From Cobetia amphilecti (GTDB taxonomy: Bacteria; Pseudomonadota; Gammaproteobacteria; Pseudomonadales; Halomonadaceae): a stretch of DNA of 64,000 bases. Location of the stretch: assembly GCF_030010415.1 (NCBI RefSeq), contig NZ_JASCSA010000008.1; one strand, 5' to 3'. Made by a program: the position numbers and the translations under genes. The notes beneath the pieces are model-generated. The model was not told the origin of the DNA, did not search any database, and saw nothing but the letters and a program-made list of their open reading frames with translations. Below are positions 54,279 through 63,210 of this stretch, one piece after another. Positions within the stretch are counted from its first letter, which is position 1. Every line of letters begins with the position of its first letter.

Positions 54279-55091
54279 TCAGGCGGTGCCGGACTGGCCG
54301 TCGTTGAGCCCGAAGGCGCGACCCCAGCCGAGGCCTGCGCGCGTCTCACCCCGCGGACGGTATTCACAGCCGATCCAGCCGTCGTAACCCAGACTCTCCA
54401 GCCGGTCGAACAGCGCCGGATAATGCACTTCACCGACATCCGGCTCGCGACGGTCCGGCACGCCGGCGATCTGCACATGGCCCATATGCGCGAACTGCGA
54501 TTCCAGATTGCGGATCAGATCGCCCTCGACGATCTGGCAGTGATAGAGATCGAACTGCACCTTGAGGTTGGCGGCGCCGACCTGGGCGAGAATCTCGCGT
54601 GCCTGCGCCTGACCACTCAGATAGAAGCCGGGCATGTCGCGCGGATTGATCGGTTCGATCAGCAGTGTCTTGCCGACCTTCTCAAGCTCGGCGGCGGCGT
54701 AACGCAGGTTGTGGATGTAGGTCTCGGTGCAACGCGCGCGCATGGCGTCATCCGCGCCCTGCGGTACCAGGCCCGCCATGGCATGCACGCGCGGACAGTC
54801 GAGCACCTGGGCATAGCGAATCGCCTCGGCCACCGAGGCCCGAAACTCCTCCTCGCGCCCCGGCAGACAGGTCAGGCCACGCTCACCGGCCTCCCAGTCG
54901 CCCGGCGGCAGATTGAACAGCACCTGCGACAGCTGGTGCTCATCGAGCCTTGCGCGCAATTCTTGCGGGGAATAGGCATAGGGGAAGAGATATTCGACCC
55001 CGCGAAAACCACTTTCGGCCGCAGCCGCGAAGCGATCGAGAAAGTCATGCTCGGTGAACAGCATGCTGAGATTGGCGGCCAATCGGGTCAT
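54279..55091 (-). CDS. otnI: 2-oxo-tetronate isomerase OtnI (hydroxypyruvate isomerase family)
   Basis: 270 residues of the Hyi/xylose-isomerase-like TIM barrel. LLIEPINPRDMPGFYL and QFDLYHCQIVEGD carry metal-binding Glu, Asp and His. It converts 2-oxo- to 3-oxo-tetronate. The start follows aagga. Gene order with otnC, otnK and ltnD fixes the assignment. Confidence 0.9.
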   Translation of the reverse strand: MTRLAANLSMLFTEHDFLDRFAAAAESGFRGVEYLFPYAYSPQELRARLDEHQLSQVLFNLPPGDWEAGERGLTCLPGREEEFRASVAEAIRYAQVLDCPRVHAMAGLVPQGADDAMRARCTETYIHNLRYAAAELEKVGKTLLIEPINPRDMPGFYLSGQAQAREILAQVGAANLKVQFDLYHCQIVEGDLIRNLESQFAHMGHVQIAGVPDRREPDVGEVHYPALFDRLESLGYDGWIGCEYRPRGETRAGLGWGRAFGLNDGQSGTA

Positions 55092-55129
55092 GTCAGATCC
55101 TTGGATTTCACAGACGAAGACGTCATCAC

Positions 55130-55783
55130 TCAGGGGCGCCCGAACCTGGCTTCGAGTTCCGCCACCTGTTCCGGGGTCATCCCACGTGGGTTCTTGCCCT
55201 GCAGCAGCAGGAACAGCTTGGCGGTTTCCTCAAGCTCTTCCGTGGCATAGACCGCCGCTTCCAGGGTCTTGCCGGCCACCACCGGGCCATGATTGGCCAG
55301 CAACACGGCGCAGTGCTTGCCGGCCAGGCCACGCACGGCATCGCCCAGCGCGGGGTCGCCCGGCATGTAGTAAGGCACCAGCGGCAACTTGCCGACCCGC
55401 ATCACGTAATAGGCCGTCAGCGGAGGAATGCACTCGCAGGGATTCACGTCCGGCAGGCAGGACACCGCCACCGAGTGGGTCGAATGCAGGTGGACGATGG
55501 CACCCGACTGCGGGCGCTCGTCATACATGGCGCGATGCAGGAAGTGCTCCTTGGTCGGCGCGTCGCCATCGATCAACACGCCCTGGGCATCGAGGCGCGA
55601 GATGCGCGCCGGGTCCAGACGCCCCAGGCAGGCATTGGTCGGCGTCATCAACCAGCCGCCATCGTCCAGCCGCTGGCTGATGTTGCCGCTGGCCCCCATG
55701 GTCAGGCCGCGGTCGAACAGTGACTTGCCGTAGGTGGCGATCTGCTCACGCAACACGTTGATATCGTGCTGTGACTGACTCAT
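55130..55783 (-). CDS. otnC: 3-oxo-tetronate-4-phosphate decarboxylase OtnC (class II aldolase family)
   Basis: 217 residues. The zinc-binding HLHSTHSVAVS and the LLANHGPVVAG segment mark the class II aldolase/adducin fold. It decarboxylates 3-oxo-tetronate 4-phosphate to dihydroxyacetone phosphate. Start overlaps the otnK stop (ATGA) and follows gaggag. Confidence 0.92.
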   Translation of the reverse strand: MSQSQHDINVLREQIATYGKSLFDRGLTMGASGNISQRLDDGGWLMTPTNACLGRLDPARISRLDAQGVLIDGDAPTKEHFLHRAMYDERPQSGAIVHLHSTHSVAVSCLPDVNPCECIPPLTAYYVMRVGKLPLVPYYMPGDPALGDAVRGLAGKHCAVLLANHGPVVAGKTLEAAVYATEELEETAKLFLLLQGKNPRGMTPEQVAELEARFGRP

Positions 55784-57132
55784 GCGTTCTCCTCGCGAGG
55801 ATTCATGGCATCCAGCACGTCGAATGCCCGGGTAAAGAAGTCTTCACCCCCGAAGTTGCCGGACTTGAGTGTCAGCGAGAGCATCGCCTCCGGCTGCGAG
55901 GGGCCGGCGGCCGGGTGCGGTGCCTGTGTCCAGGGCACACCGGGGTCGATCTGACCGCCGATACGCAGCTCACGGATGTCGAGCGCCGAGACCACCGCGC
56001 CGGAGGTTTCTCCCCCCGCCACCAGCAGGCGCCCGACGCCTTCCGCGACCAGGGTGCTGGCCAGACTGGCCAGGGCGCACTCGATGAGCTCACCGGCCTG
56101 CTTGACGCCCAGTGACGCCTGCGCCGCCTTGACACTTTCCGGCTCGGCCGAGGCGTAGATAAGAAATGGCTTGGGGTCCGTCGCCGCCAGTTGCTCACGG
56201 GCGAACTCCAGCGCCGCCTCGAAGTGGGTATCGCTCGCGTTGAGCTTGACGGGGTCCAGCGCGAAGGCAGCATGCTGCTGAGTGAAGTGCGCCACCTGCT
56301 TGAGCGTCATGCGAGAACAACTGCCGGACAGCACCATCGCGGCGCCCTTCGCCGGGGCCAGCACCGCTGCATCATCGATCGGCTCAAGCCAGCCCTTGCG
56401 GCGGTACTGGGCAGGCAAGGCCTGCGCGAGGCCAGAGCCACCGGTGACCAGCGCGTGATCGACCAGCGCCTCGGCCAGTACCTCGAGATCCTGCTCATCG
56501 AGGCTGTCACAGACCACATGACGAACGTTTTGATGGGCAAGCTCGTCCAGACGCTGACGGGCCTCCTGCGCGCCGCGGCACAGAGTGGCGTGATCGAGCA
56601 GCCCCACGCCATGCGGCGTCTGGCGTGACAGCACGCGCACGATGTCGGCATCGGTCATCGGGTTGAGAGGATGATGCTGCATGCCGCTGTCATTGAGCAG
56701 GCGGTCGCCGACGAACAGATGGCCCTGATAGACACTGCGTCCGTTGATGGGGAAGGCCGGCACGAAGGCCGTCTGCGTGGCAGACAAGGCCTCCAGCAAG
56801 GCATCGGCGACCGGCCCGATATTGCCCTCGGGCGTGGAATCGAACGTCGAGCAGTACTTGAAGAACAGCTGGCGCGCGCCCTGGGCTTTCAGCCATTCAA
56901 GCGCCGCGAGAGATTCACTGATCGCCTGATCCACCGGGCAGCTGCGCGACTTGAGCGCGACCACCACGGCGTCGACCTCAGTCAGATCCAGCCCGTTCGC
57001 CGCCCCTTCCTGCAGCGCGTCCTGGGGTACCCCGATCACCTGCACGGTGCGCATGCCGGCACGTACCAGGTTGTTGGCAAGATCCGTCGCGCCGGTGAAG
57101 TCATCGGCGATTCCGCCCAGTACGATCGGCAT
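55780..57132 (-). CDS. otnK: 3-oxo-tetronate kinase OtnK (DUF1537)
   Basis: 450 residues. The start GGIADDFTGATDLANNLV and the later GRLLVAGGETSGAVVSAL are characteristic of the DUF1537 four-carbon acid sugar kinases. It phosphorylates 3-oxo-tetronate at O4. ATG 57132 follows aaggag and shares one base with the ltnD stop. Confidence 0.94.
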   Translation of the reverse strand: MPIVLGGIADDFTGATDLANNLVRAGMRTVQVIGVPQDALQEGAANGLDLTEVDAVVVALKSRSCPVDQAISESLAALEWLKAQGARQLFFKYCSTFDSTPEGNIGPVADALLEALSATQTAFVPAFPINGRSVYQGHLFVGDRLLNDSGMQHHPLNPMTDADIVRVLSRQTPHGVGLLDHATLCRGAQEARQRLDELAHQNVRHVVCDSLDEQDLEVLAEALVDHALVTGGSGLAQALPAQYRRKGWLEPIDDAAVLAPAKGAAMVLSGSCSRMTLKQVAHFTQQHAAFALDPVKLNASDTHFEAALEFAREQLAATDPKPFLIYASAEPESVKAAQASLGVKQAGELIECALASLASTLVAEGVGRLLVAGGETSGAVVSALDIRELRIGGQIDPGVPWTQAPHPAAGPSQPEAMLSLTLKSGNFGGEDFFTRAFDVLDAMNPREENA

Positions 57133-58070
57133 CACTGCGCTCCTTCATCATTCGCGGCCGGCAGGCTGAAGCTGCCGAGACGCTGATAGACCTTGATGAC
57201 GGCCGAGTCGTCCTCGCGCCCGAAACCTGCGCCACTGGCGGCGGTGAACTGCTGCAGGGCACTACCGGCCACCGGCATGGCAAGCTTCAGCTCGCGCCCG
57301 GTGCTGTGCACGATGTTCAGGTCCTTGACGAAGATGTCGACGGCCGACAGCGGCGTGTAATCGCCCTTGAGTATGTGCGGCACGCGATTCTCGAACATCC
57401 AGGAATTGCCCGCGGAATGGGTGATGACGTCATAGAGGGTGTCGGGGTCGATCCCCATGCTCATGCCCAGCGCCATGGCTTCTGCCGCCGCCGCGATGTG
57501 CACGCCAGCGAGATGCTGGTTGACCAGCTTGACGCTCGAGCCCGGGCCGGCGCAGTCGCCCAGCCGATAGACATTGGCTGCCATCGCCGCCAGCACGCGT
57601 TCCGCCTTGACGTAAGCCGCTTCACTGCCGGAGGACATCACGGACAGCTCACCACTGCGTGCCTTGACGGCGCCGCCGCTGATCGGGGCGTCGAGCAGCT
57701 CCAGCTGCATGCCGTTCAGGCGGGTTTCCAGTTCACGTGCGAAGCTCGGCGCCACGGTGGCGCACTGGATCACCAGGCTACCCGGCGCGAGTCGCTCGGC
57801 CAGACCGCCCTCACCCTGCGCCCCGAGCAGCACCTGCTCGACCTGATCGGCATTCACCACGACCAGCACCACCACCTGACACTCGGCCGCCAGTTCCAGC
57901 GGCGAGGCAACGGCGCGGCCACCCGCCGCTTCGAACGCCTGACAGGCGGCGGGCGAGATATCACAGCCGATCACGTCCAGGCCTGCTTCCAGCATGGCGC
58001 GCGCACTGCCCATTCCCATCGCGCCGAGGCCGACAAGGCCGATCACCGGTGAAGTCGTTGCTGCTGTCAT
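57132..58070 (-). CDS. ltnD: L-threonate dehydrogenase LtnD (beta-hydroxyacid dehydrogenase family)
   Basis: 312 residues. GLVGLGAMGMGSARAMLEAG is the NAD-binding motif; DAPISGGAVKARSGELSVM and GSSVKLVNQHLAGVHIAAAAEA (catalytic Lys) are beta-hydroxyacid dehydrogenase signatures. It oxidises L-threonate to 2-oxo-tetronate. First gene of the minus-strand operon ltnD-otnK-otnC-otnI-denD, probably with the GntP-family permease; divergent from the LacI gene. ATG 58070 follows gggag. Confidence 0.92.
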   Translation of the reverse strand: MTAATTSPVIGLVGLGAMGMGSARAMLEAGLDVIGCDISPAACQAFEAAGGRAVASPLELAAECQVVVLVVVNADQVEQVLLGAQGEGGLAERLAPGSLVIQCATVAPSFARELETRLNGMQLELLDAPISGGAVKARSGELSVMSSGSEAAYVKAERVLAAMAANVYRLGDCAGPGSSVKLVNQHLAGVHIAAAAEAMALGMSMGIDPDTLYDVITHSAGNSWMFENRVPHILKGDYTPLSAVDIFVKDLNIVHSTGRELKLAMPVAGSALQQFTAASGAGFGREDDSAVIKVYQRLGSFSLPAANDEGAQ

Positions 58071-58146
58071 CTCGCATCTCCCGCGGAAGCTGTTCAAGTG
58101 CTGATCAAGGCGGCCTCATGCGGCACACCGATCAACACTTCGCTGA

Positions 58147-58162
58147 ATGTTAGCGCTATCAT
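58147..58162. promoter_or_regulatory. LacI-family operator, copy 1
   Basis: atgttagcgctatcat has one mismatch from the perfect palindrome next to it and overlaps that copy by two bases. Confidence 0.75.
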
Positions 58163-58176
58163 GTTAGCGCTAACAT
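58161..58176. promoter_or_regulatory. LacI-family operator, copy 2
   Basis: atgttagcgctaacat is a perfect 16-bp palindrome with the central CG of LacI-family sites, and resembles the GntR gluconate operator ATGTTACCGGTAACAT. It lies between ltnD and the LacI gene. Confidence 0.85.
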
Positions 58177-58231
58177 CATTAATAGATTAGGCTCCAAGCC
58201 ACGACAAGAGGCAAATGAGAAAACGCGACAT

Positions 58232-59269
58232 ATGTCTAATCCACCATCATCTCCCCGCCGCAACCGCAAGGGTGCCATGCAGCCGACCCTGAATGACGTG
58301 GCCCGGGAAGCCGGGGTCTCCTCGATCACCGTCTCGCGCTACTTCAATAGCCCCGACAGCGTGCGCGAAGCGACACGCGTCAAGGTCGAAGCGGCCATCG
58401 AGAAGGTCGGCTACGTGCGCAACATGATTGCCGGCAGCCTGGCCTCGGCCTCCAGTCGCGTGATTCCGGTGATCGTGCCCTCGTTGTCCAACGTGGTATT
58501 CATCGACGTGATCAAGGGCCTGCAGGACGAATTCGAGGCACACGGCTATCAGCTGCTGCTGGGCAAGACGGATTACGATCTGGCTCGGGAAACCCAGCTG
58601 ATCCGTACCTTTCTGGGCTGGTCGGCCGCGGGCCTGGTGGTGACGGGGCTGCGCCATGACGATGCGACGCGCCAGATACTGGAGAACTGGAATCAGCCGA
58701 TCGTTGAGATCATGGAGCTGGGGGAAGGGTTGGATCTGAACGTGGGGATGGATCATGTCGCCGCTGGGCGCGCCATGACCGAGCACCTGCTGGCACGCGG
58801 ATATCGCACGATCCACTTCGCCGGTGCCGAGCTCGATCGCGACTATCGCGCGGCGATGCGCTATGCCGGGCACCGTGAGGCGCTGGCGGCGGCCGGCATC
58901 GAGGACGCCCCCCTGCTCGACCTGCCCGTGCGTCAACAGATGACCAGCGGTGCTCAGGCGCTTGAGCGTATCAAAGCGACATTCCCTGACTGCGACGCCA
59001 TCCACTTCGCCAACGATGACATGGCCTGTGGCGCGATTCTCGCCGCCGCGCGGCTTGGGGTGCGCATCCCAGAGGATATCGCCATCGCCGGCTTCAATGG
59101 CCTGCCAATCGGGGAGCATGTCACGCCGCGCCTCACCACCATCGTCTCACCGCGGGAGCAGATAGGCCGTGTGGCCGCACGCAAGTTGCTGGCACGCATC
59201 AACGGTGACCCCGTCGGGGAACTGAGTCATGACCTGGGGTTCACGCTGCGGGTCGGTGACAGCACTTGA
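58232..59269 (+). CDS. LacI-family transcriptional regulator (GntR/IdnR-like)
   Basis: 345 residues. HTH TLNDVAREAGVSSITVSRYFNSPDSVREATR is followed by a periplasmic-binding-protein-like effector domain. It likely represses the divergent threonate/erythronate operon and itself through the two palindromes at 58147-58176. ATG 58232 is used; ATG 58277 (MQPTLND) is an alternative with aaggg upstream. Confidence 0.92.
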   Translation: MSNPPSSPRRNRKGAMQPTLNDVAREAGVSSITVSRYFNSPDSVREATRVKVEAAIEKVGYVRNMIAGSLASASSRVIPVIVPSLSNVVFIDVIKGLQDEFEAHGYQLLLGKTDYDLARETQLIRTFLGWSAAGLVVTGLRHDDATRQILENWNQPIVEIMELGEGLDLNVGMDHVAAGRAMTEHLLARGYRTIHFAGAELDRDYRAAMRYAGHREALAAAGIEDAPLLDLPVRQQMTSGAQALERIKATFPDCDAIHFANDDMACGAILAAARLGVRIPEDIAIAGFNGLPIGEHVTPRLTTIVSPREQIGRVAARKLLARINGDPVGELSHDLGFTLRVGDST

Positions 59270-59331
59270 AGCCGCGAAGCTTCTCAAGGCGCAGTCCGGT
59301 TGACTCACGATTGAGGCCTCTCAAAGGTGCA

Positions 59332-59383
59332 TTTACGTCATTCAGGGCGGGCTGGTACCCAGCCTCGTCAAAGTTGACGTAAA
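59332..59383. promoter_or_regulatory. Spaced inverted repeat upstream of the carnitine operon
   Basis: Perfect 9-bp arms tttacgtca (59332-59340) and tgacgtaaa (59375-59383), centres 43 bp apart (about four helical turns), with a second dyad ggctgg/ccagcc (59350-59364) between. It lies ~170 bp before the BKACE start in a 280-bp gap otherwise without features. Confidence 0.5.
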
Positions 59384-59549
59384 ACGCAAAGTATCCGGCG
59401 CGTTCTGATCATCTCGCCGCCCCCAACTTCACGACACTGTGTTCAACAAAGGCGCAGAGGCAATGCGACCGGGGCGTGCAGGTTGACGTCTGGCGACATG
59501 GCCGCTGCGACTTACCGCAGACAAGTGTCCTGACACGTGAGGCTCGACG

Positions 59550-60485
59550 ATGAATCGCAAGACTATCCTGACATGCGCCATCACTGGCGCGGGTGATACC
59601 GCCAGCAAGAACCCGAATGTTCCGGTGACGCCGAAGCAGATCGCCGATGACTGCATCGCGGCGGCCAAGGCCGGCGCCAGCGTGGCCCACATTCACGTGC
59701 GTGATCCGGAGACCGGCGGCATCAGCCACTCCACCGAGCACTTCCGTGAAGTCATGGACCGTGTGCGTTCAGCCGACACCGACATCGTCATGAACATCAC
59801 CGCAGGTGGCGGCGGCGACTGGATTCCGGATGCCAACGACCCGACCCGTGGCGGCCCGGGCACCGATATCCAGACCCCGGCCGAGCGTCATGCGCCGATC
59901 CAGGAACTGCTGCCGGAACTGTGCACCCTAGACTGCGGCAGCCTGAACTTCGGCGACATGGTCTACATCAACACCGCTGACTGGCTGCGTGAGCACGCTC
60001 GTCTGGTGCAGGCCGCTGGCGTCAAGCCGGAGCTCGAATGCTTCGACCTGGGCCACGTCTGGTTCGCTCGCCAGCTGCAGCAGGAAGGCCTGCTCGACGA
60101 CGACCTGCTGTTCCAGCTGTGCCTGGGCATTCCTTGGGGCGCGGAAGCCGACACCGAAACCATGCTGACCATGAAGAACAAGCTGCCGACCAACTCCAAC
60201 TGGGCAGCCTTCGGTATCGGCCGCATGCAGATACCGATGGTCGCACAGGCCGTGCTGCTGGGCGGTCACGCTCGCGTCGGTCTCGAAGACAACCTCTATC
60301 TGTCCAAGGGTGTGATGGCCACAAACGCTCAGCTGGTCGAGAAGTCCTCTGGCATCATCGAGAACCTGGGCTCCAGCGTGATGACCCCGGCCGAGACTCG
60401 CGCCTTCCTCAAGCTGCGTGATCCGTCCACCGGCAAGACCGCCGGCGACGTGGCAGCCCTCGAAACCGCAGGCGGTGTCGCATGA
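59550..60485 (+). CDS. cdhC: BKACE-family beta-keto acid cleavage enzyme (dehydrocarnitine cleavage)
   Basis: 311 residues. CAITGAGDTASKNPNVPVTPKQIADD and the metal-binding HIHVRDPETG identify the BKACE (DUF849) family. Next to carnitine dehydrogenase it should cleave 3-dehydrocarnitine with acetyl-CoA to acetoacetate and betainyl-CoA. Start follows gaggc. First gene of a three-gene overlapping operon. Confidence 0.9.
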   Translation: MNRKTILTCAITGAGDTASKNPNVPVTPKQIADDCIAAAKAGASVAHIHVRDPETGGISHSTEHFREVMDRVRSADTDIVMNITAGGGGDWIPDANDPTRGGPGTDIQTPAERHAPIQELLPELCTLDCGSLNFGDMVYINTADWLREHARLVQAAGVKPELECFDLGHVWFARQLQQEGLLDDDLLFQLCLGIPWGAEADTETMLTMKNKLPTNSNWAAFGIGRMQIPMVAQAVLLGGHARVGLEDNLYLSKGVMATNAQLVEKSSGIIENLGSSVMTPAETRAFLKLRDPSTGKTAGDVAALETAGGVA

Positions 60486-61435
60486 GCCAGTTATCTGTCG
60501 TAGGAACCGGTGTCATCGGCAACGGCTGGATCTCCCGCGCGCTGGCCAATGGCTGGGACGTGGTCGCCTTTGATCCGGCCCCGGATGCCGAAGCCCGCAC
60601 TCGCGCCTTCGTCGAGAATGCCTGGCATGCACTGGAGAAGGATGGCCTGGCGGAAGGCGCTTCCGTCGATCGTCTGCGCTTCGCCGCGACCCTCGAAGAA
60701 GCTGTCGTCGGTGCTGATCTGATCCAGGAAAACGTGCCGGAGCGTCTGCCGCTCAAGCAGGAAATCCTCAGCGCTATCGATGCCGCGGCAGAAGAGCACG
60801 TGGTGATCGGCTCTTCCACCTCCGGATTCAAGCCGACCGATCTGCAACAGGACTGCAAGAAGGCGCCGGGCCGCGTCATCGTCGCCCACCCCTTCAACCC
60901 GGTCTATCTGCTGCCGCTGGTCGAGCTGGTGGGTGGCGAGCACACCTCCCCGGCGCTGCTGGAAGGCGCACGCGAAGACTATCAAGCACTGGCCATGCGT
61001 CCACTGATCGTGCGTCGCGAGATCGAAGGTCACATCGCGGATCGTCTGATGGAAGCGCTGTGGCGTGAAGCCCTGCACCTGGTCAACGATGGCGTCGCCA
61101 CCACCGAAGAGATCGACGCGGCCGTCGTCTATGGCTGTGGTCTGCGCTGGTCGCTGATGGGCACCTTCCTGACCTTCCACCTCGCCGGCGGCGAGCCGGG
61201 CATGCGTCACATGCTCGAGCAGTTCGGCCCGGCCCTGAAACTGCCGTGGACCAAACTCGAAGCGCCGGAGCTGACCGACGAGCTGATCGACAAGGTCGTG
61301 GAAGGCTGCGAATACCAGGCAGCGGGTCGCCCGGTTGCCGAGCTGGATCGTCGTCGCGATGACTTCCTGGTCGAGCTGCTGACGCTGACGCGCAAGTACT
61401 GGCCGGAAGCCGAAGGTCTCGAGGGGCGTATCTGA
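60482..61435 (+). CDS. cdhA: L-carnitine 3-dehydrogenase
   Basis: 317 residues of the 3-hydroxyacyl-CoA dehydrogenase fold. GTGVIGNGWISRALANGWDVV is the NAD site; VAHPFNPVYLLPLVELVGG is the catalytic His segment. It oxidises L-carnitine to 3-dehydrocarnitine. It overlaps cdhC by four bases (ATGA). Confidence 0.92.
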   Translation: MSQLSVVGTGVIGNGWISRALANGWDVVAFDPAPDAEARTRAFVENAWHALEKDGLAEGASVDRLRFAATLEEAVVGADLIQENVPERLPLKQEILSAIDAAAEEHVVIGSSTSGFKPTDLQQDCKKAPGRVIVAHPFNPVYLLPLVELVGGEHTSPALLEGAREDYQALAMRPLIVRREIEGHIADRLMEALWREALHLVNDGVATTEEIDAAVVYGCGLRWSLMGTFLTFHLAGGEPGMRHMLEQFGPALKLPWTKLEAPELTDELIDKVVEGCEYQAAGRPVAELDRRRDDFLVELLTLTRKYWPEAEGLEGRI

Positions 61436-61902
61436 TGGACCTGCTCAAGATCACGGTGCCGCATGAGTGGGTCGACTACAACGGCCACATGAATGATGCC
61501 GAATACGCGCGTGCCTTCTCGATGGCGGTCGAGGCGCTGATGGAGCACGTGGGCCTGGATGCCGAGGGTCGTCGCGAACACGACCTGACCATCTACACCC
61601 TGGAGACGCACCTGTGCTACCTGGCGGAGGCGCACGAAGGCCAGACACTCAAGGTCAAGGTCCTGCTGCTGGATCACGACCCCAAGCGTCAGCACGTGCT
61701 GTTCACTCTGACCGATGCCGACGGCGGCGAGATTGCCACCAGCGAGCAGATGTTGATGGCGATGAGCATCAGTGGCGGTCGTCCGACCCCCTGCCCGGAA
61801 GCGGTGGCGGAGCGCATCGCCGCCCTGCCCCAGCCGGCAGGCGACGAGGACTGGCCCAAGGCGGCCGGTCGTCGTATCGCCATCCGCCGCAAGACGACCT
61901 GA
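61435..61902 (+). CDS. cdhB: Hot-dog thioesterase (betainyl-CoA thioesterase)
   Basis: 155 residues of the 4HBT hot-dog family with DYNGHMNDAEYARAFS. In the carnitine operon it should hydrolyse betainyl-CoA to glycine betaine, a compatible solute and methyl donor. It shares one base with the cdhA stop (TGATG). Confidence 0.9.
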   Translation: MDLLKITVPHEWVDYNGHMNDAEYARAFSMAVEALMEHVGLDAEGRREHDLTIYTLETHLCYLAEAHEGQTLKVKVLLLDHDPKRQHVLFTLTDADGGEIATSEQMLMAMSISGGRPTPCPEAVAERIAALPQPAGDEDWPKAAGRRIAIRRKTT

Positions 61903-61962
61903 GACGTGTGACAACCGATGTCCGCTTCGGATAACAAGTCGCTGATTTAGCGTCGAAACCCG

Positions 61963-61990
61963 CACCCTGCCAGTCTTCTGGCGGGGTGTT
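61963..61990 (+). terminator. Terminator-like hairpin after cdhB
   Basis: caccctgccag pairs with ctggcggggtg (one G-U) around a tctt loop, followed by ttattgt. The T-run is short. Confidence 0.55.
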
Positions 61991-62022
61991 ATTGTCTTGG
62001 GACACCCGCCGAGAGCCGACTC

Positions 62023-63069
62023 ATGACCATGACGCCTTCCCCCATCACCTGTCGCGCCTTCATCGATGACTTCGCGCGCGGCATGGATGAAATGGTAGAG
62101 ATGCCGCTGGCAGACGCCCGCAAGCGCTATGAACAACTGTGCCAGCAACTTGGTGCGCCGCTCGCCGAGGGCGTCACGACCCACGAGAATCATGTCGAGA
62201 TCGCCGGCCGGGCAACGCCGCTGCGCCTGCGCCACTTCATCCCGGAGGTGGCACGCAAGGCAGACGGCAACCTGCCAGCACCGGTGGTGTTTCTGCACGG
62301 CGGGGCCTGGCAGATAGGCTCGCCCGAGAGCCATCAGGGCATCGCCTCCAGCCTGGCCGCCCAGCTGGGGCGTGAGGTGGTCAGTGTCGATTATCGCCTG
62401 CTGCCGGACGCCAACTATCAGGACGCACTGGCGGATTGCCTGGCGACCATCGAGCACCTCTCCGCCACTGTCGAACCGGTGGCCATCGTCGGTGACAGCG
62501 CCGGCGCTCGACTGGCGATGGATGTGGCGCGCCGACTCGATACCGAGATGCCCAACATCGGCCTGCAGGGCACGCGCATGCAAAGCCTCGGCACCCACGG
62601 CGCGGAAATGGAGACGGCCCACCATCAGGAACATCCGGCCCCCGAGAAGCCCACAAGCTATGTGCTGGGGCTGATCTACCCGCCGATGGACCCGGTCTTC
62701 GTGCTGGCCAAGGAGAACGAGTTCGCGCTGGGTTCGGATGCGCCGCTACTCGGCCGCGATGAAGTGGTCAGCATGTGGCTGACCGTCGCCGAGGGCGACC
62801 GCTCCGCCAGCTATTCGCCCTCGCCGGCCCATTCCCAGCAGCCGCCGGCACGCCAGATCGAAGTGCTGGCCGCCGAACATGACCCGCTGACCCAACCGCT
62901 GGAGGCAGCGGTGGATGTCTGGCGCTGGCGCGGTGCCGATGTCGGCTATCGCAGTGCAAGCGGCATGGTGCATGCGGCGCTGCATGCACATCATGCGCTC
63001 CCCGAGATGCAGCACGCCTGGCAGGCCTTCTGTGAAGCCCTCGATCGGCGTCTGTGCGCCCTGGACTAG
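62023..63069 (+). CDS. Alpha/beta hydrolase (HSL family)
   Basis: 348 residues. The oxyanion motif HGGAWQIG and nucleophile GDSAGA are those of the hormone-sensitive lipase-like family, with the Asp in AEHDPLTQP and the His in GMVHAALH. It sits where some pseudomonads encode the short-chain acylcarnitine hydrolase HocS, after the carnitine genes, so it may release carnitine from acylcarnitines. A hairpin between makes co-transcription uncertain. A Gln/His-rich insertion (residues ~195-215) is unusual. Confidence 0.82.
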   Translation: MTMTPSPITCRAFIDDFARGMDEMVEMPLADARKRYEQLCQQLGAPLAEGVTTHENHVEIAGRATPLRLRHFIPEVARKADGNLPAPVVFLHGGAWQIGSPESHQGIASSLAAQLGREVVSVDYRLLPDANYQDALADCLATIEHLSATVEPVAIVGDSAGARLAMDVARRLDTEMPNIGLQGTRMQSLGTHGAEMETAHHQEHPAPEKPTSYVLGLIYPPMDPVFVLAKENEFALGSDAPLLGRDEVVSMWLTVAEGDRSASYSPSPAHSQQPPARQIEVLAAEHDPLTQPLEAAVDVWRWRGADVGYRSASGMVHAALHAHHALPEMQHAWQAFCEALDRRLCALD

Positions 63070-63071
63070 CG

Positions 63072-63110
63072 CAAAACGCCCAGCCACGAAAGTCGTGACT
63101 GGGCGTTTGT
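63072..63110 (+). terminator. Rho-independent terminator
   Basis: acaaacgcccag-type stem: caaaacgcccag/ctgggcgtttgt with an inner cacga/tcgtg pairing, after the hydrolase stop. Confidence 0.7.
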
Positions 63111-63114
63111 GTAT

Positions 63115-63178
63115 CTGGTGACAGACATAGCTGGTGACCGACATAGTTGACGGCAGATATAGCTGATGACCGAAGGGC
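63115..63178. repeat. Degenerate 16-bp tandem repeat, about 3.5 copies
   Basis: Units ctggtgacagacatag, ctggtgaccgacatag, ttgacggcagatatag and a partial fourth start at 63115, 63131, 63147 and 63163, between the hydrolase and the last gene. Confidence 0.7.
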
Positions 63179-63210
63179 CTGGTGATGACCGCTCGAGCGT
63201 CAGCTGTCGG

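Noticed and set aside
63115..63178. CRISPR-like array
   Set aside because: The units are direct 16-bp tandem copies without unique spacers, so it is a minisatellite.
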